Source: Capitulum mitella (taxonomy: Eukaryota; Arthropoda; Thecostraca; Pollicipedomorpha; Pollicipedidae). Taken from it: a stretch of DNA of 64,000 bases. The stretch covers positions 5,891,661 through 5,955,660 of the forward strand of contig CP099851.1 of assembly GCA_030062745.1 (NCBI GenBank). The letters run 5' to 3'. Below are positions 22,242-34,200 of the stretch, piece after piece (the first letter of the stretch is position 1; every line of letters starts with the position of its first letter). The notes below the pieces were generated by a model. That model worked only from the letters and a program-made list of their open reading frames with translations, had not been told where the DNA came from and did not search any database. Made by a program: the position numbers and the translations under genes.

Positions 22242-23451
22242 CCCTATTCCCGGCAGGGGGGGGCGAAATCCGCCCCCCCCTCGGGTTTTTTGCTTGCCAA
22301 TTCCAGGCTTTTTAAGGCAGCTTCACGAAACTTGGTGACTTTTCCTAGCTATTCCTTCTACGCGCCGTGACAAAATTTCGAAATTCTATTTTGCTCAGGG
22401 GCGGAGCCAGGCAACGTTTTTGGGAGGCACCTCAGGTCATTTTTGGCCATGTTCAGGGTAAAAGGAAAATGTCTGCCAAAAACAGGGTTTTTAAGATAGA
22501 ACTTAAAACTTTATATGAATATATAGCTAAATAGTTGGGCAATCTGCTTATGTAATTTTGTTTATCTGAGATCACTTCACAAGGTCAGGTCAAGGTCAAA
22601 AGTCAAAATTTGTTTTTTCGCAATAATTTCGGCGCCGTTTTTTCAAATGCCAAACCCGGAATATATATGACGTAGAAAGATTCCCTCTACTTGTGTACCA
22701 AGTTTCAGCTTGATATAAGGTCGGGTCACGGAGCCATGACCTAAAATGTCAGTGCACGTACCCTATATCGCAAAAGCCAAAAAATGAATTTTTTGGAATA
22801 GAGTGAATTCAATCGATTAAAAACGTTTACGGATAATATTGAATGCACACGACATCATTCCAGGTGACCCCAAGGTCACTGGAGGTCATTTAAGGTCAAA
22901 GGTCACAAGTTGATCTGAGAAACGTGTGACCATGACAGTTCCCCCTTTTTTATGTCCCTGGCACCGCCTATGCTAACATTATACAAACATTGTAATGCGA
23001 TTTGTACTTCTTTAGCATAACATGACTAGCAGAGCTAAAAAAGTGTTTTGGCCTCTTTTGTTCATTCCGTTATTAGAAAACTAATCCCCCTATTTTTAAA
23101 ACCCTGTGAACGCCCATGAATTTTCTCAAAATTTCAAATTTGCATACCCATAGTAAAAGCCCAATCCATAATCTCTCGATTGATGCCAGTTTCATCGAAA
23201 TCGGTCCATAAACAACGGAGTTATAAGAAGTCAAAAAGTACCCCCTATTTTGACATTTTTGCCCCCCTGTATCCACAAATTTCAAAATTTTGAAAATTTC
23301 TTTTTATCAAAATGTAGTTCACGTGACGGCAAATCGATTGCCGTTTGTTGCGATGAAATCGGATAAGTAGTTCTCGAGATCTCAGGGGGGGGCCGAATCC
23401 GCCCCCCCCTGCCGGGAATCGGCCATACCGTCTAGCCCTCCGGGAATAGGG
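22242..23451. mobile_element. PiggyBac-like non-autonomous element, family A, copy 2
   Basis: Left end CCCTATTCCCGGCAGG at 22242; right end GGAATAGGG at 23451. Both flanks read TTAG (22238-22241 and 23452-23455) in place of TTAA. The right end has the outer repeat, then about 30 bp of spacer, then a second GCCGGGAAT inner repeat, whereas at the left end the repeats are contiguous. This asymmetric spacing resembles classic piggyBac termini. No transposase ORF. Confidence 0.88.
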
Positions 23452-23455
23452 TTAG

Positions 23456-25120
23456 ACCAAGGGAGGGGAACAATTTTTATTCCTTTCTAGGGGCCATGGC
23501 CCCGAATGTGGATCTCAGTTCCTCCAAAGCCAATTCGGCCCCTCCAATATTTTCTGCAGGCTGTAACAAGGAATACAAGTAAAAATAACGAAAAGAGCGA
23601 CAGCAGTATATAAGGGGTAGGCAAAAAGTGCAAAATAAAGCATAAAATGGTCTAAAATATTTAGAAAAGAAATGTTACGGTTTTGTGTGTGGCAGTGACA
23701 ATGGCAGATTTTGTAATAAAACGTGCACACTGTTCAGGGGCGTCGTTTTCTACAGGCATGGTAGTGCTAGGGGCCTATCAGTATTAATTTGAGCCATACG
23801 AATGTTCTCCTGGGCCTTACTAACATGTTTTGTTAGAAAACGAATCTTAAGTCATAACTGCATATTAAAGACAAACGAACGTGTTACACGGCTGGTCTGG
23901 GGTCAAAATCTTAGTTCTGTATCGACGCAGACCTTTGCACCCGCTTAGTATCTTTTTTTATAAATGAAGGTGCTAAGGTATCACAAACTCCCCGCAAACG
24001 GAGGGTACCAAGTCCAACAAGCTGCACGTTCATATGGATGGCATCTTGCCACTAACGCCCTAAATTTTGGTTGTCCTGGATGGCGTTTGTGATTTTGCAG
24101 CCTATCACAAAGTTTCGCGCCTCCAGCATCAACGGTTGCCAAACCTAAGCCCTGAATAACACACCGGTACAAATTAGCGCATGCTTCCCGCATACACCAA
24201 ACTGAAGCTACTGGCATGCAAATCAGCCACATATGTCGACTGCCACTATCACGTGTTCCTACACGCCAATTTTCAGCGTCCCAGCTGTAGCACTTCTGCG
24301 ACAATGAAGAAGGGGTGTTATTCTTGGGCACTTCGCGCTTCACGTGCAAGCTGCATCCCGGTTTCGACCTAAATTCATTGAAATTGATCGCCCAGCTGCC
24401 CGTCCGCCTTTCCAAGCCATCATCGCACTAAACTGCGCGGTTCGCGTCCTGGCAACTGGCCCATAAAGACACAGGGGTGTACATGAGACATACGTGCGCT
24501 GCATGTGACCTATTGGACCGAGCCCATGAGGTGGGATATCGTTGGATAGCCCTAGTGCTGGTCTGTCGCACCAAATTTCATCTGCCTCTGTCATTTCTGA
24601 TGGCACTCGGAGGCCCCCGAGTCCACTTTGAAACACGTGCCTGGCGATCGCCACGTGGATCGCACGTGGGTGCTGTGCCAACACAATCGCGAGTACCCGC
24701 AAGTGAGGCCCATCTTATCACCAAGTCTTGAATCAACAGCACCCGCTGCTTGACCTGTACCCGTGATTAACTGCGTTCTGCAGAAGTCCGGGTCGCACAA
24801 CGTGAAACGAATCACTTCGAAATCTACTCCACAGTCGATCCGCCGAGTCGGCGCAACCGATGGTACCACCTGCGTCGCGATCGGCTGGCGCGTTCGAGCG
24901 CTAGACACTAAGAAACTTCGACACATTGCATGACGAACACCTCGATCTGAACTTTTTTCGAGTGCCTGCTATGTATGAAATCTCGCTTGCTAAAAGTGTG
25001 CAAAGCATGGTTTCAGCTCCTTCGATTTTCAGTACAAATAGAAACAGAAATAAAAAATAAAACCAGTATCATGGATTTCATACAACAGTGTGATGGTACA
25101 GCTATGTGCACATTGTGCAT
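23456..25120. other. Stretch without recognisable features
   Basis: Two minus-strand ORFs (23981-24415 and 24340-24702) lie here but show no recognisable domain or splice partner. No RNA gene or element recognised. Confidence 0.5.
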
Positions 25121-25127
25121 ATTTGTG

Positions 25128-25145
25128 TATATATATATATATATA

Positions 25146-25236
<91 letters not shown>
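25128..25236. repeat. TA/TG dinucleotide microsatellite
   Basis: About 100 bp of TA units with two TG interruptions. It accounts for the Tyr/Ile ORFs on both strands. Confidence 0.97.
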
Positions 25237-25239
<3 letters not shown>

Positions 25240-25240
<1 letters not shown>

Positions 25241-28182
25241 CTGCATTTGATTAATGGTAACAAAAATATCTTAAAAATTGCCGATGTCAAAATAACATGC
25301 GCTTAATCCATTGAGAAATCCACATCTGAGGGAGGTTCGTTTGTCGAGTTTGTTGAAGCTCGGCCCACCAAATCTTTTACACATACCCCTAGTCTAGACC
25401 CTCCCCAACCCATCACAGTCTTTATGTCAGGGCTCTGGGGAGACACCATGATGTTAATATTAATTATACACCCCAAGTCATTTGAATGCAAAAGACACCC
25501 CCCGTATTTGGACATGTCTTTCAAGCATAGGCCTAGGAATGTTTCGGACGTTGAAAGAGCTAGAGCCATTTTGGTGTGGTTTCTTCCCATTCATATAATA
25601 ACAAGATACCTCTCACGTTAAAATTGTCCCACTGGTAGGGCATCACTGATATTTGCGCTCCAATAAGCCGGGCTTGAAGCCGTCAGCCGTCTGCGTGTTG
25701 TATGTGGATATCTGTCGTTGATTCCAGTGCAGCCGGCTTCGGTTGGACTAAATGCTAAGGCAACATATGGTTGCCGCAAATGTAAACAGCAGTTTGCGCA
25801 GCAGGGTACGGTGCATATGTCAACTGCATTTGACTGCATTCGACGCAGTAGGGCTCGGCTAAGACTTTGTGGCAGATCACATCTTGAGTAGCATCGCGTT
25901 GAACGTTTCCATTTATCGGGTATTGCAGTTTGACGTAGAACAGGCACGAGATCGGGCTCAGTTGACTTATGTGTGGCAGAATAGCTTTTAGGCCAACGAA
26001 CTCTTCCCAGAAACATGCCGATACAAAAATGTTGCCGCTCACGTGAGGATGCATGCCGCGACGCAGCCTGCGGCTGCCACAGCGACGTTGCCATGCCAAC
26101 GGACGACCTCGTCGCCTGAACGCCGGCAGCGCGTCCCACGAAAACAACGTGATTGGGCATCCGCAGGTGTCCACCTCAGGTCACACGGCACATGCCGAGG
26201 ATCGATTACGACAGCATGGAAAAGCCGTGGGTAGCCTTATTCCGAAAAAGGCATTTGATGTTACCGTGCGGTAGGGTCTCTGTCGAAACGGGCTTACGCC
26301 CTCGCGTGTAGACTGCTAGTTCGGGTTACATCGCCAGTGTGACTCGACGTGAAATGAAAGCTAAGAAAGGACATGACCAACTCTAGTTTGTGACAGAAGT
26401 GCTCATTAAATTGCACGCTTATTAGCTGATTACGATAAAAGGCCGTTAATATTGCTTATGCGCTCCGGCTTGTTTAAAAGCGAAAAATGCCTCCTCGACC
26501 TTTGTACCTTTGAAGTGCGGACTTAGGAATATTTCGGACATTGATAAGATCAGAGTAATAGAGTATCAGGCGGTTCATTAGCTGAGCTGATTAACTGTCG
26601 TGTCAAAAATGTTTGGGCTCTGGCAATAGCCGCGCCATCACAGTTATCGTCCCCTCGTAACCCGTTGCTGATTTTTCTGAACGTTTGGAGTGCAAATATC
26701 GTGTTTGCGGGAACCTGGTTAAAAAAGCACAACAGGCGCAATTTTAGCTTGCATAAAATTGGGGTGCTGTCACACTCACAGTCTAGCTAGCATGATGGTT
26801 TCAACCATTATCTCATGGTTTACTGATTATGTTGAGCGGAAGGCACTCAAAACGTCCAGTCTTCTCAAAACCCAGCAGAGAAAAACGCCTGTTCCGTAGT
26901 CCGTGACCTTTCGTGGAAAAGTTCAGTCCCGAAAAGAAAGAAGAAAGAAAGTTCAGTCTCGCGCTGCATTTGTTATTCTTACCCGGCAGACGGGACAACG
27001 CGCATCCTTCGGAGGCAGGCGGTAGTACGGCTCGTCAGGCTGCTCCGGACTTCCCATTGTGCGCCGCACGTTGCCTCTCTGTGACACAACAGGGCACATT
27101 TGTGACGTCATGTCTCGTGGCACGGCATCTCTCAGCAGTCAGTACTTCCGAGCGTAGTGAGGTCTCTGTTCTCCTCTCCGACGTTATGAACGCAAACCAT
27201 TGTTGTGAAGTCAGAGCTATCTGTGGCGCAAAATAACGCATTTCGACGGAGAACGTCATGCATCTGCGGCGTGTTAGAGCGCTCTCTGACGTCGCTCTTG
27301 TTTATGGCTTTGTGGCTTTTCGGTGGCATGCTGAAGTTTAGTTGTGACACATGGAACGTGCGATAAGCTAGCTGGGAGGCGCTGCAACGCCACGTTCGCA
27401 AGGAAATATGTCCTGACGCGAGTTTTTGATTGCTGGCACACACCGGAATATGGTGTGGGGTTTAAAGTGCCGACACACCCAGGAGCGTGGTGTCGTTAGG
27501 TTTAGAATGTTGGTTACCACCACTTTCGGTCCATCGCGACACGAGTTTCAGAGTGCTTGAAGGCCATCGCACACTGAAACCAGCTGGTGAGGCATGGAGA
27601 GCACACGTGATCCGTCGTCTCAGCCATTACGTCACGCGGAAGCCGTGAATAAAGTGATTCAAGCCAGGAGCGACATGCTGGAGGATTCACGCACACATCA
27701 CGTGTCCGTGACGCGGTTCGAGTAACGAACTCCAGCCGGGCCTGGTCTATTCTGTTGCGCGGCCTCGCTGCACTGTACATCTCGCGTCAAAAGCTGCTGC
27801 TGACGCCTTGCACGTGCCGCCCAGCACGTGCCGTCCAGCCGAGAGCAACGGCATAACCTTGTGGTGAAGGCAAACCAGGAGCAATGCTCCCCTTTCGTAA
27901 CACATATGCGTAACACATGCGTAACATGTACCTGTAGAACACGGATCGTGTGGTGTATGTATGAGTTCAATGAAGCGAAACATGGGTGTAAGAAACCAGG
28001 GAAAATACACAAGTTTGCCGGCAGATTTTGTGGCATTTCAGGGCTGGGGAAACAGGTTCATTGGTAAAACGTTTTCTGTTCGTTGCGTTTCTATCTTTTG
28101 TAAGCTGTAGCCGCTTAAATGCTTTGTGATTCTGTTCAGATCACCCGTGAACCAGACTTGACCAGCAGCAGAGTTCCTTTCT
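25240..28182. other. Stretch without recognisable genes
   Basis: A 180-codon minus-strand ORF (25618-26160) and several shorter ones show no recognisable domain, no strong splice sites and no conserved motif. GC content rises toward the right end. Confidence 0.5.
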
Positions 28183-28368
28183 CTAAGGTGTACCGGCCGT
28201 CGGCCCGAGACGCACCCGAGCTCCGTTTTCCGACACCGGCACGTTCAGCGCAATGCTGGGCACCTCCGGCGCGCGGCTGGACCCAGCCATGACGGACGCT
28301 GTCTTGACCTGGGGCTCGGGCGCGATCATAGACTCGCCGCGCTGCCCGGGGCAGCCATCAGAAGACAC
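28183..28368 (-). CDS. Possible C-terminal exon of an unidentified gene
   Basis: A strong minus-strand acceptor, GCCCTCCCGCAG, precedes an open phase-0 frame of 61 codons ending in TAG at 28183-28185. It reads VSSDGCPGQRGESMIAPEPQ and later PSIALNVPVSENGARVRLG. Only this frame is open after the acceptor. No family is recognised. A candidate upstream exon ending with a strong donor at 28869 is phase compatible. Confidence 0.35.
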   Translation of the reverse strand: MSSDGCPGQRGESMIAPEPQVKTASVMAGSSRAPEVPSIALNVPVSENGARVRLGPTAGTP

Positions 28369-28868
28369 CTGCGGGAGGGCACACCGAGTCCAGTCAGGAG
28401 ACGTCGGCAGGGGCGCAGCCGGGATTTTCTCAAGGGGGACTCAGTGTGAACTGAAATCATACGACAACCGCCTACCGGGAAGACGATAGGCAATGGTTTT
28501 CAAAATGCGGACCTAAGGGAGAAACCGGGTCCCTCGGGCCGCCCCTTGGCTGCGCCTATGGACGTCGGCTCTGCTGAGTGCGGACTCCGCGCCATTTGCG
28601 CGTCTTCAGCATTCCAGCGACTCCAGTGGCCGTCCGTGTGGCAACAAGAGATGAGTGCGTTGCGACACATGGGCATGTTCAAAGAGTTTCGGGAACAGTG
28701 TTGGGCGAATTCGAACACTCGTAGACGGCTGACCTTTCGGTGCAGATTCTAAAATACTCTTCCGATGGATAAGTGGACTGCATTAAACTGATTCAATAGG
28801 TAAGCCGTTTTTACGGCGGGGGGATCGCAAAATAATGTGCTCGCTAGAAGGAAAAATGCTCTGCTTAC

Positions 28869-29045
28869 CTGCGAAATGAATGTGATGCTTCCAGGAACCA
28901 AAAACTTCGCACCAAAGAATCCCGGGCACCGAGCCCGCTGCCGAAGCAAGCGGCCTCTGCGCGTGAGCTGGCACCAAATCCAGTGGTACTCTGAACCGTC
29001 GGCTCCGCGACGGTCACCAATCGGCACCAGTGGTGCCAGCCGTCA
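28869..29045 (-). CDS. Possible exon upstream of the 28183 exon
   Basis: The minus strand has a strong donor, TCGCAG followed by GTAAGC at 28868. The phase-0 frame before it is open back to a TGA near 29045 and includes YHWIWCQLTRRGRLL and GAKFLVPGSITFISQ. No clear acceptor and no ATG were found, so the left limit is only a bound. Function unknown. Confidence 0.2.
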
Positions 29046-30110
29046 GCCCACACCGCCCTCACCACCACCACTTGTCACAAGCGTCGGCAGGCGCCCGCGC
29101 GATCGTCGGCGTCGACGGGCGGGCGCGTCGGACGCGTCTCCGCCGCCGTCGCCCGGGGCGGCCTCAGTGTCGGCGGCGGCCGGTGACACCGCTCTGCCGT
29201 GACGGCCGCATCGATTGAGTGACGGCGCGCGGGAGCGGCGGCAGCTCCGCGGCGACGGCGCCCGACGGGCCGCAGCGACTGCCCTGCGCCGGCCGCCCCC
29301 GGCCGACCGCCGCAGACGAGCGGTGTGGGATCCGCGGGCTCGATCGGCGGGGTCAACTGCGGGTCAAACGCTGCGCCCGACAGGAGGACCGCGCCGCGCC
29401 GCCCGGTCGGCGCTAATGGTGGGAGAATCTTGCACCAGATACGGTGGCGGGTGCACTGGGGAAGGTGACCTTGCCGCTTGGCCTCGCCACACGCACATCC
29501 AGGCGGTTTGGAATGCCTCCACGGGTTGACTGCAGGAGGCGTCTTTTTAACACGCTGGGGTGACAATGAGTCGCGCCCTGTGATCGCGGATGGTCGCAGC
29601 TCGCAGTGATTGGAGTAAACGGCCTGTCAACAAGTTCTGTGTAATGGACTTCCGACGTCGCCAACGTCAGAACCAAACACGAAAGGCGCTGCACCACTTT
29701 TCGTGGCTGTTTGGCTTTTCAGCGAGGAAGTCGGAACATCTGACTTTCCCACACCCTTAAATTACAAATACCCAAGTAATTTCACGCTGCCTAAAAAGAG
29801 CGGCTACATTACCTGTATACACACATGAAGGAGACACGAGCCAGAATAAAAGCCGTATGCGAAAGCTCTCACCCAAGCAACCGTGCAGGTAAAAGCCAAT
29901 CCCATCGCACGGTCGGGCCACAAGGCACTGGCTATCGTTGGTAACGATGCACGGGTCGCTTCACGCTTGCTATTTCACGTTCAAAGCACCCCTTCTGAGA
30001 AGTCAGGAGTTTGCTGCCTAGTTTAGCGCATTCCGGAAATCCTGCACTGGAACCACGGCCTTCCTCAATTGGACGGAACCACGGCGTTCCCCAGTCACGC
30101 ATCGCTTTTC
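29046..30110. other. GC-rich, CpG-dense stretch without recognised gene
   Basis: 29070-29420 is extremely GC- and CpG-rich and keeps frames open on both strands. It could be a CpG-island promoter or coding sequence; nothing is recognisable. 29560-30110 shows nothing. Confidence 0.4.
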
Positions 30111-30130
30111 ATTCGTCGTTGCTGCTCACG

Positions 30131-30136
30131 TTTATT
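30131..30136 (-). terminator. Probable polyadenylation signal of the TUG/ASPSCR1 homologue
   Basis: TTTATT on the plus strand gives AATAAA on the minus strand, about 850 bases after the TUG stop codon. Its position suits a 3' end near 30110. Confidence 0.5.
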
Positions 30137-30589
30137 ATCACATTTCCACCATCACGTGGTCATTTCAGCACCTGACAACAAGCAAAATTCCTCTGTGGTA
30201 ATGAACAGCAAGTCCCGATTTCCGTCCAAAAGATAAAACCACGGCAGCGCACGTGTGGCAGCCTTTTCAAATGCCCCACAGTTCTGCACAGACAACGGCG
30301 CCGGGCCGCGGGCTAACAAACTGACGGGACTAAGTAAGGCCCCTGCAGACTGCTCCAAGGCCAGCGTGGGCGTCACTACACCACTCAGGCCAAGTGACGG
30401 GCTCCGGAGTAAAGCTGGAGCGTGCACGCACCCCACACAAGCGCCGACGACGCTGAGCCAATCAACAAATGCACCTTCCGTGTAGCGTCGCCGACACTCC
30501 GGCCGGACCGAGGTGCAGCAGATCCGATTACGGCCGGCGCGTGGCACTGCGGTAAACAGGACAGAGCCGCCGCTACGACGGCCCACGCT

Positions 30590-30690
30590 GACGGAGGGCG
30601 ACCCACGCCGAGGACGACCCACGCCAAGGACGACCCATGCCGACGGAGGACGACCCACGCCGAGGACGACCCACGCCGACGGCGCCAACC
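30590..30690. repeat. 15-bp tandem repeat in the TUG 3' untranslated region
   Basis: GACGACCCACGCCGAG-type units occur about six times in a row with one longer spacer. The array falls between the TUG stop and its probable polyadenylation signal. ORFs across it are repeat products. Confidence 0.8.
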
Positions 30691-30988
30691 CACTTGGCTC
30701 AACCGACAAACGTCGACAGAGGACCAATGTCCAGTCCGCCGGCCGAGCTGAAGCAATCGGGGAAGACCGGGCGTCTGGCAACGCCCTCAAGCGGCCGCCA
30801 TCGCTGAAGGCTTCCAGCAGGCGTCGCATCACAGCACGGCGGTCGGCGCGCTCCCAGCAACAGGTTGTGCAGACGCGTCTCCGGACAGCGCCTGGCGCGC
30901 TGCGAGCAGGAGCCACGTCACGGTCGGCGGAGCAGCCGGCCGGCCGGCGACTGCTGCTCCAAATCTCGCCTTCGAGGCGAGACTCCGG

Positions 30989-31214
30989 CTACTTGTGTCC
31001 CATCTTGAACCACTTGGGGACGTTCCGACGCTCGGAAGAGGAGGCTGAAGCGGCGGCGGCGGCGGCGGCGGCGGCGCCGGCGGTGTTCGATGCCCGCGCC
31101 CGACCCGCTGCCGCGGAACCCGAGCTGGAGCTGGAGCCGGAGCCGGAGCCGGAGCCGGAGCCAGAGCCGGACACGGCCGAACCAGAGGCGTCGGCACTCG
31201 CCGAATAGTCGGGC
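30989..31214 (-). CDS. ASPSCR1: TUG terminal exon with PKWFK motif
   Basis: Acceptor TCCCCTCGCAG ends at 31215 on the minus strand; the first base completes the arginine codon AG+G. It encodes PDYSASADASGSAVSG, an imperfect GS/SA repeat low-complexity stretch, an alanine run, then SERRNVPKWFKMGHK and TAG at 30989-30991. Vertebrate TUG ends KVPKWLKLPASKR, so the terminal motif is diagnostic. Confidence 0.93.
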
Positions 31215-34200
31215 CTGCGAGGGGACCGATTTCATCACGGCGACTGAGTGAACCATGCCATCTGGTTTTGATGGAATGACGCGAGCGTGAAGCTCAGATG
31301 ACAATTTCTGGATGCACTGTTCCCAGAAAACTTGCGTTATCAGTTACACTTTTGGGAATATTTTGCAATGTGCAAAAAATCACTTATATGAGAAAAATCA
31401 TTTGAAAATGAAGCCTCCATAAAACTTCTAAAGGCAACTGCCGCCGTATTTATTTTCGAATCAATTTATCCAGGTCTGGTGTTCAAGAACGGAGAAGCAA
31501 AAACTACCAAAAACACACGGAACGTCACAAACCGTATTTATTTTCGAATCATTTCATCCAGGTCCCGTGTTAAGAATAGAAGCAAAAACTACCAAAAACA
31601 CACGGAACATCACAAACCTCCTTGCATAAAAGCACGATAAAGTTTTACAAACATACTGCCAGAGACCCCATTCGGCGCAACCATCCCCGACTGACCTGAG
31701 CCTCTTGAGCGCATGCGCGGCGCCCGCCGGCGAGCTCAGCTGGCGTCGGACGGCGTCGCTCAGCGCGACGGTGGCGCCGCCCTCGGCCGCCACGTGAACC
31801 AGCGCGGTGGGCACGCAGTCGACCTCGAAAAGCCGGGCCGTCGGCGACAGGTCAGTTCTCGGCGGAGGTCGTGTCTGCCGGGGAGCCATCCGGGAAATCA
31901 GGCCTTCATTGGGTCCCGGGCTGGGCACGGTGCCGGCAGGCAATCGAGCGTGCCGGCCTCGCCTCGCGCTCCAGAATTCACGCGGAAACCAGCGTCGGTC
32001 GCAGCACGGTGTATCCGGCCAGGTCTGTCTCCTGTCTCTCACGTCGACCGTACGGCTGCCGTCCAACGTCACGTCGCTTACAAGGCGTCCTCATGTTTCG
32101 GCTTAAACCGCTGCTGCTCGGCACTAGTTTGTTTACAAGGGGACGTAATGCTTCAACTGAGTGCAGAACGCAGTGAGACGGCTCGGTTCACTTGAGTTCA
32201 GAGGTGCCGCCGGGGCTCGCGCGCCCAGAGTAACTGTGTGCGCACAGGCTCCCCATTTGCTTTTATCCCTGACCTACTGCTGACACACAGTTTGTGATGA
32301 CAACTACTTGAGTACTGGTGACAGTTTACTGATGACAACAACAGCCACAGTTTGTGCAGTCTCTGGCGGCGTGCAATGCAATGCAATATCAGACCTGTGT
32401 AGCGCCTGTCGAGTGTGTGCTAACGCGCACACGATTCATACGATTCATACAATGCAATATGTGTGGCGTGACGGCAGAGCACATCTGTCACTTGACTGCG
32501 ATCACATGCATCAACACACGTACTCGACGGCACTTGCAGAAACAGAACCAGCACACGTATCGACAGCATTCAGACCGTGAACCGGCCCACGCATCGTCGG
32601 TACTCATCACTCACACAGCGTGAACCGAGCGGAAGTGTCCGCCAAGGAAGCCCGCTGTGAACCTCTTCACCGCCTCCACCGTCTCCGTCGAGAGGAACAC
32701 ACCCTGTCGAGACAGTCGCACATGCAACAGCGGAGGCATGGGCGGAACACCGTCCTGGTTACAGCAAACGACTCTGCCGTGTGTCCTGGCATCATCAAGG
32801 GTGCCCAGAGAAAAAAAACAAACGCGACTCCACAGTAGTGGGTGCATCGAACCATGACCATCAAATTGTGCTGCTTTGCTCGACAAGAACAGACATTTGT
32901 TGCGCGTGCGGAACTTTGAAATTTCTGAAGTGAGAGCCAGCTACAGCATCAATCTGGCACGGGTATGGACACATGCACGGCTGACGTACATCTCACGGGA
33001 CCGTAGGACATATTTCATAAAACGCTAGCGAAGGCGTCTCTGACAGCGGCGGCAACATATTTCCGACGCCTCCGATCACTGAGATGAAACTTGAGATGAC
33101 CGTACCTGCAGCCCCAGTCTGTCGGGACCTGCAAACCCTACCTGCAGCACCAGTCTGTCGGGGACCTGCAGACCATACCTGCAGTACCAGTCTGTTGGGG
33201 ACCTGCAGACCGTACATGTAGTATCCAGTCTGTCGGGAACCCATCAAAACCGTACCTGCAGCACCAGTCTGTCGGGAAATTGCACGCGGATGACGCAGTG
33301 CCGGTGCGCCGCCAGCCGCGCCAGCAGGTCGGCCTGGCGGCGTGCCTGACGTTGCTCTGACGTCAGCAGCGGGCTCTCCTCTAGAGCTAGCCCTGTCGGC
33401 ACGAGGTGACCGGCTCGGAGAGACCGTATACAGACGCGGTCAGGGGCGGGCGGCGCCGGCCACAGCGCCCTCCTTCTGGACCCAAGCAGCGTTCTGTTCG
33501 GTTCAGTTCGACATTATTCCTGTTTGGCAGCCCGGGGGTGTCTACGCTTACACATAAAAACAACACACGGTAACGATATCCTACGAGACATTCGTTCGTA
33601 TCCAAAAAGACGGGTACAGGTAAAACTTGCAAAAAGTGCTGTTTTCTTGTACGAACACCGAGTTAGCATTTCTTGTTCATTTGCACATGATGTTTAGAAG
33701 AATGTGGTTCGCAATACACGCTTTGATGCTCCAGCGGATGTCTTCTGAGGATACATCTTTGCCTGATAAGTTTAGCTCAAGTTTCCAAACCAGAGCTGTA
33801 ACAGCGTAAAGCCACCTACACTTCTTTCCTGAGCTCCTTGAGTCGGCGACGAGCGTCCTCCTCAGTGACGTCATAAAAGTCATCCGGCAGCTCCAAAGGC
33901 GCCGCGATGACGTCATCCAAGCAGAAGGCCACCGCCTGGTGGTCGCCCAGCTGCAGGCGAAGGCGAACGGGGTCAGGGTCAAACGGTCACGCGACCGGCC
34001 AGGACGTGGCCGACGTGGCTCGGGTAGAACTCTGACATTAGGTTGAACTTGAGTTAAGGGAATCATGCTCTGTCGTGTTATGCTCAGTAGACTGTTATGC
34101 CGTTTTAGTCGCCAAATAGTGAGAGTTTTTCCCCAAGTCTATGCAGGGAATCAGAGTAATCTTCACGTTTCAAAACCATGACACGGGACACAAGCGATCT

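Noticed and set aside
25006..25306. Tyr/Ile-rich ORFs on both strands
   Set aside because: They are translations of the TA/TG microsatellite.
25618..26160. 180-codon minus-strand ORF as a gene
   Set aside because: No conserved motif, no clear splice or promoter signals, and length is not exceptional for this composition.
30513..31208. 231-codon plus-strand ORF with a Glu/Pro repeat tail
   Set aside because: It is antisense to the TUG terminal exon and 3' untranslated region; its Glu-Pro run is the complement of the Gly-Ser repeat of TUG.
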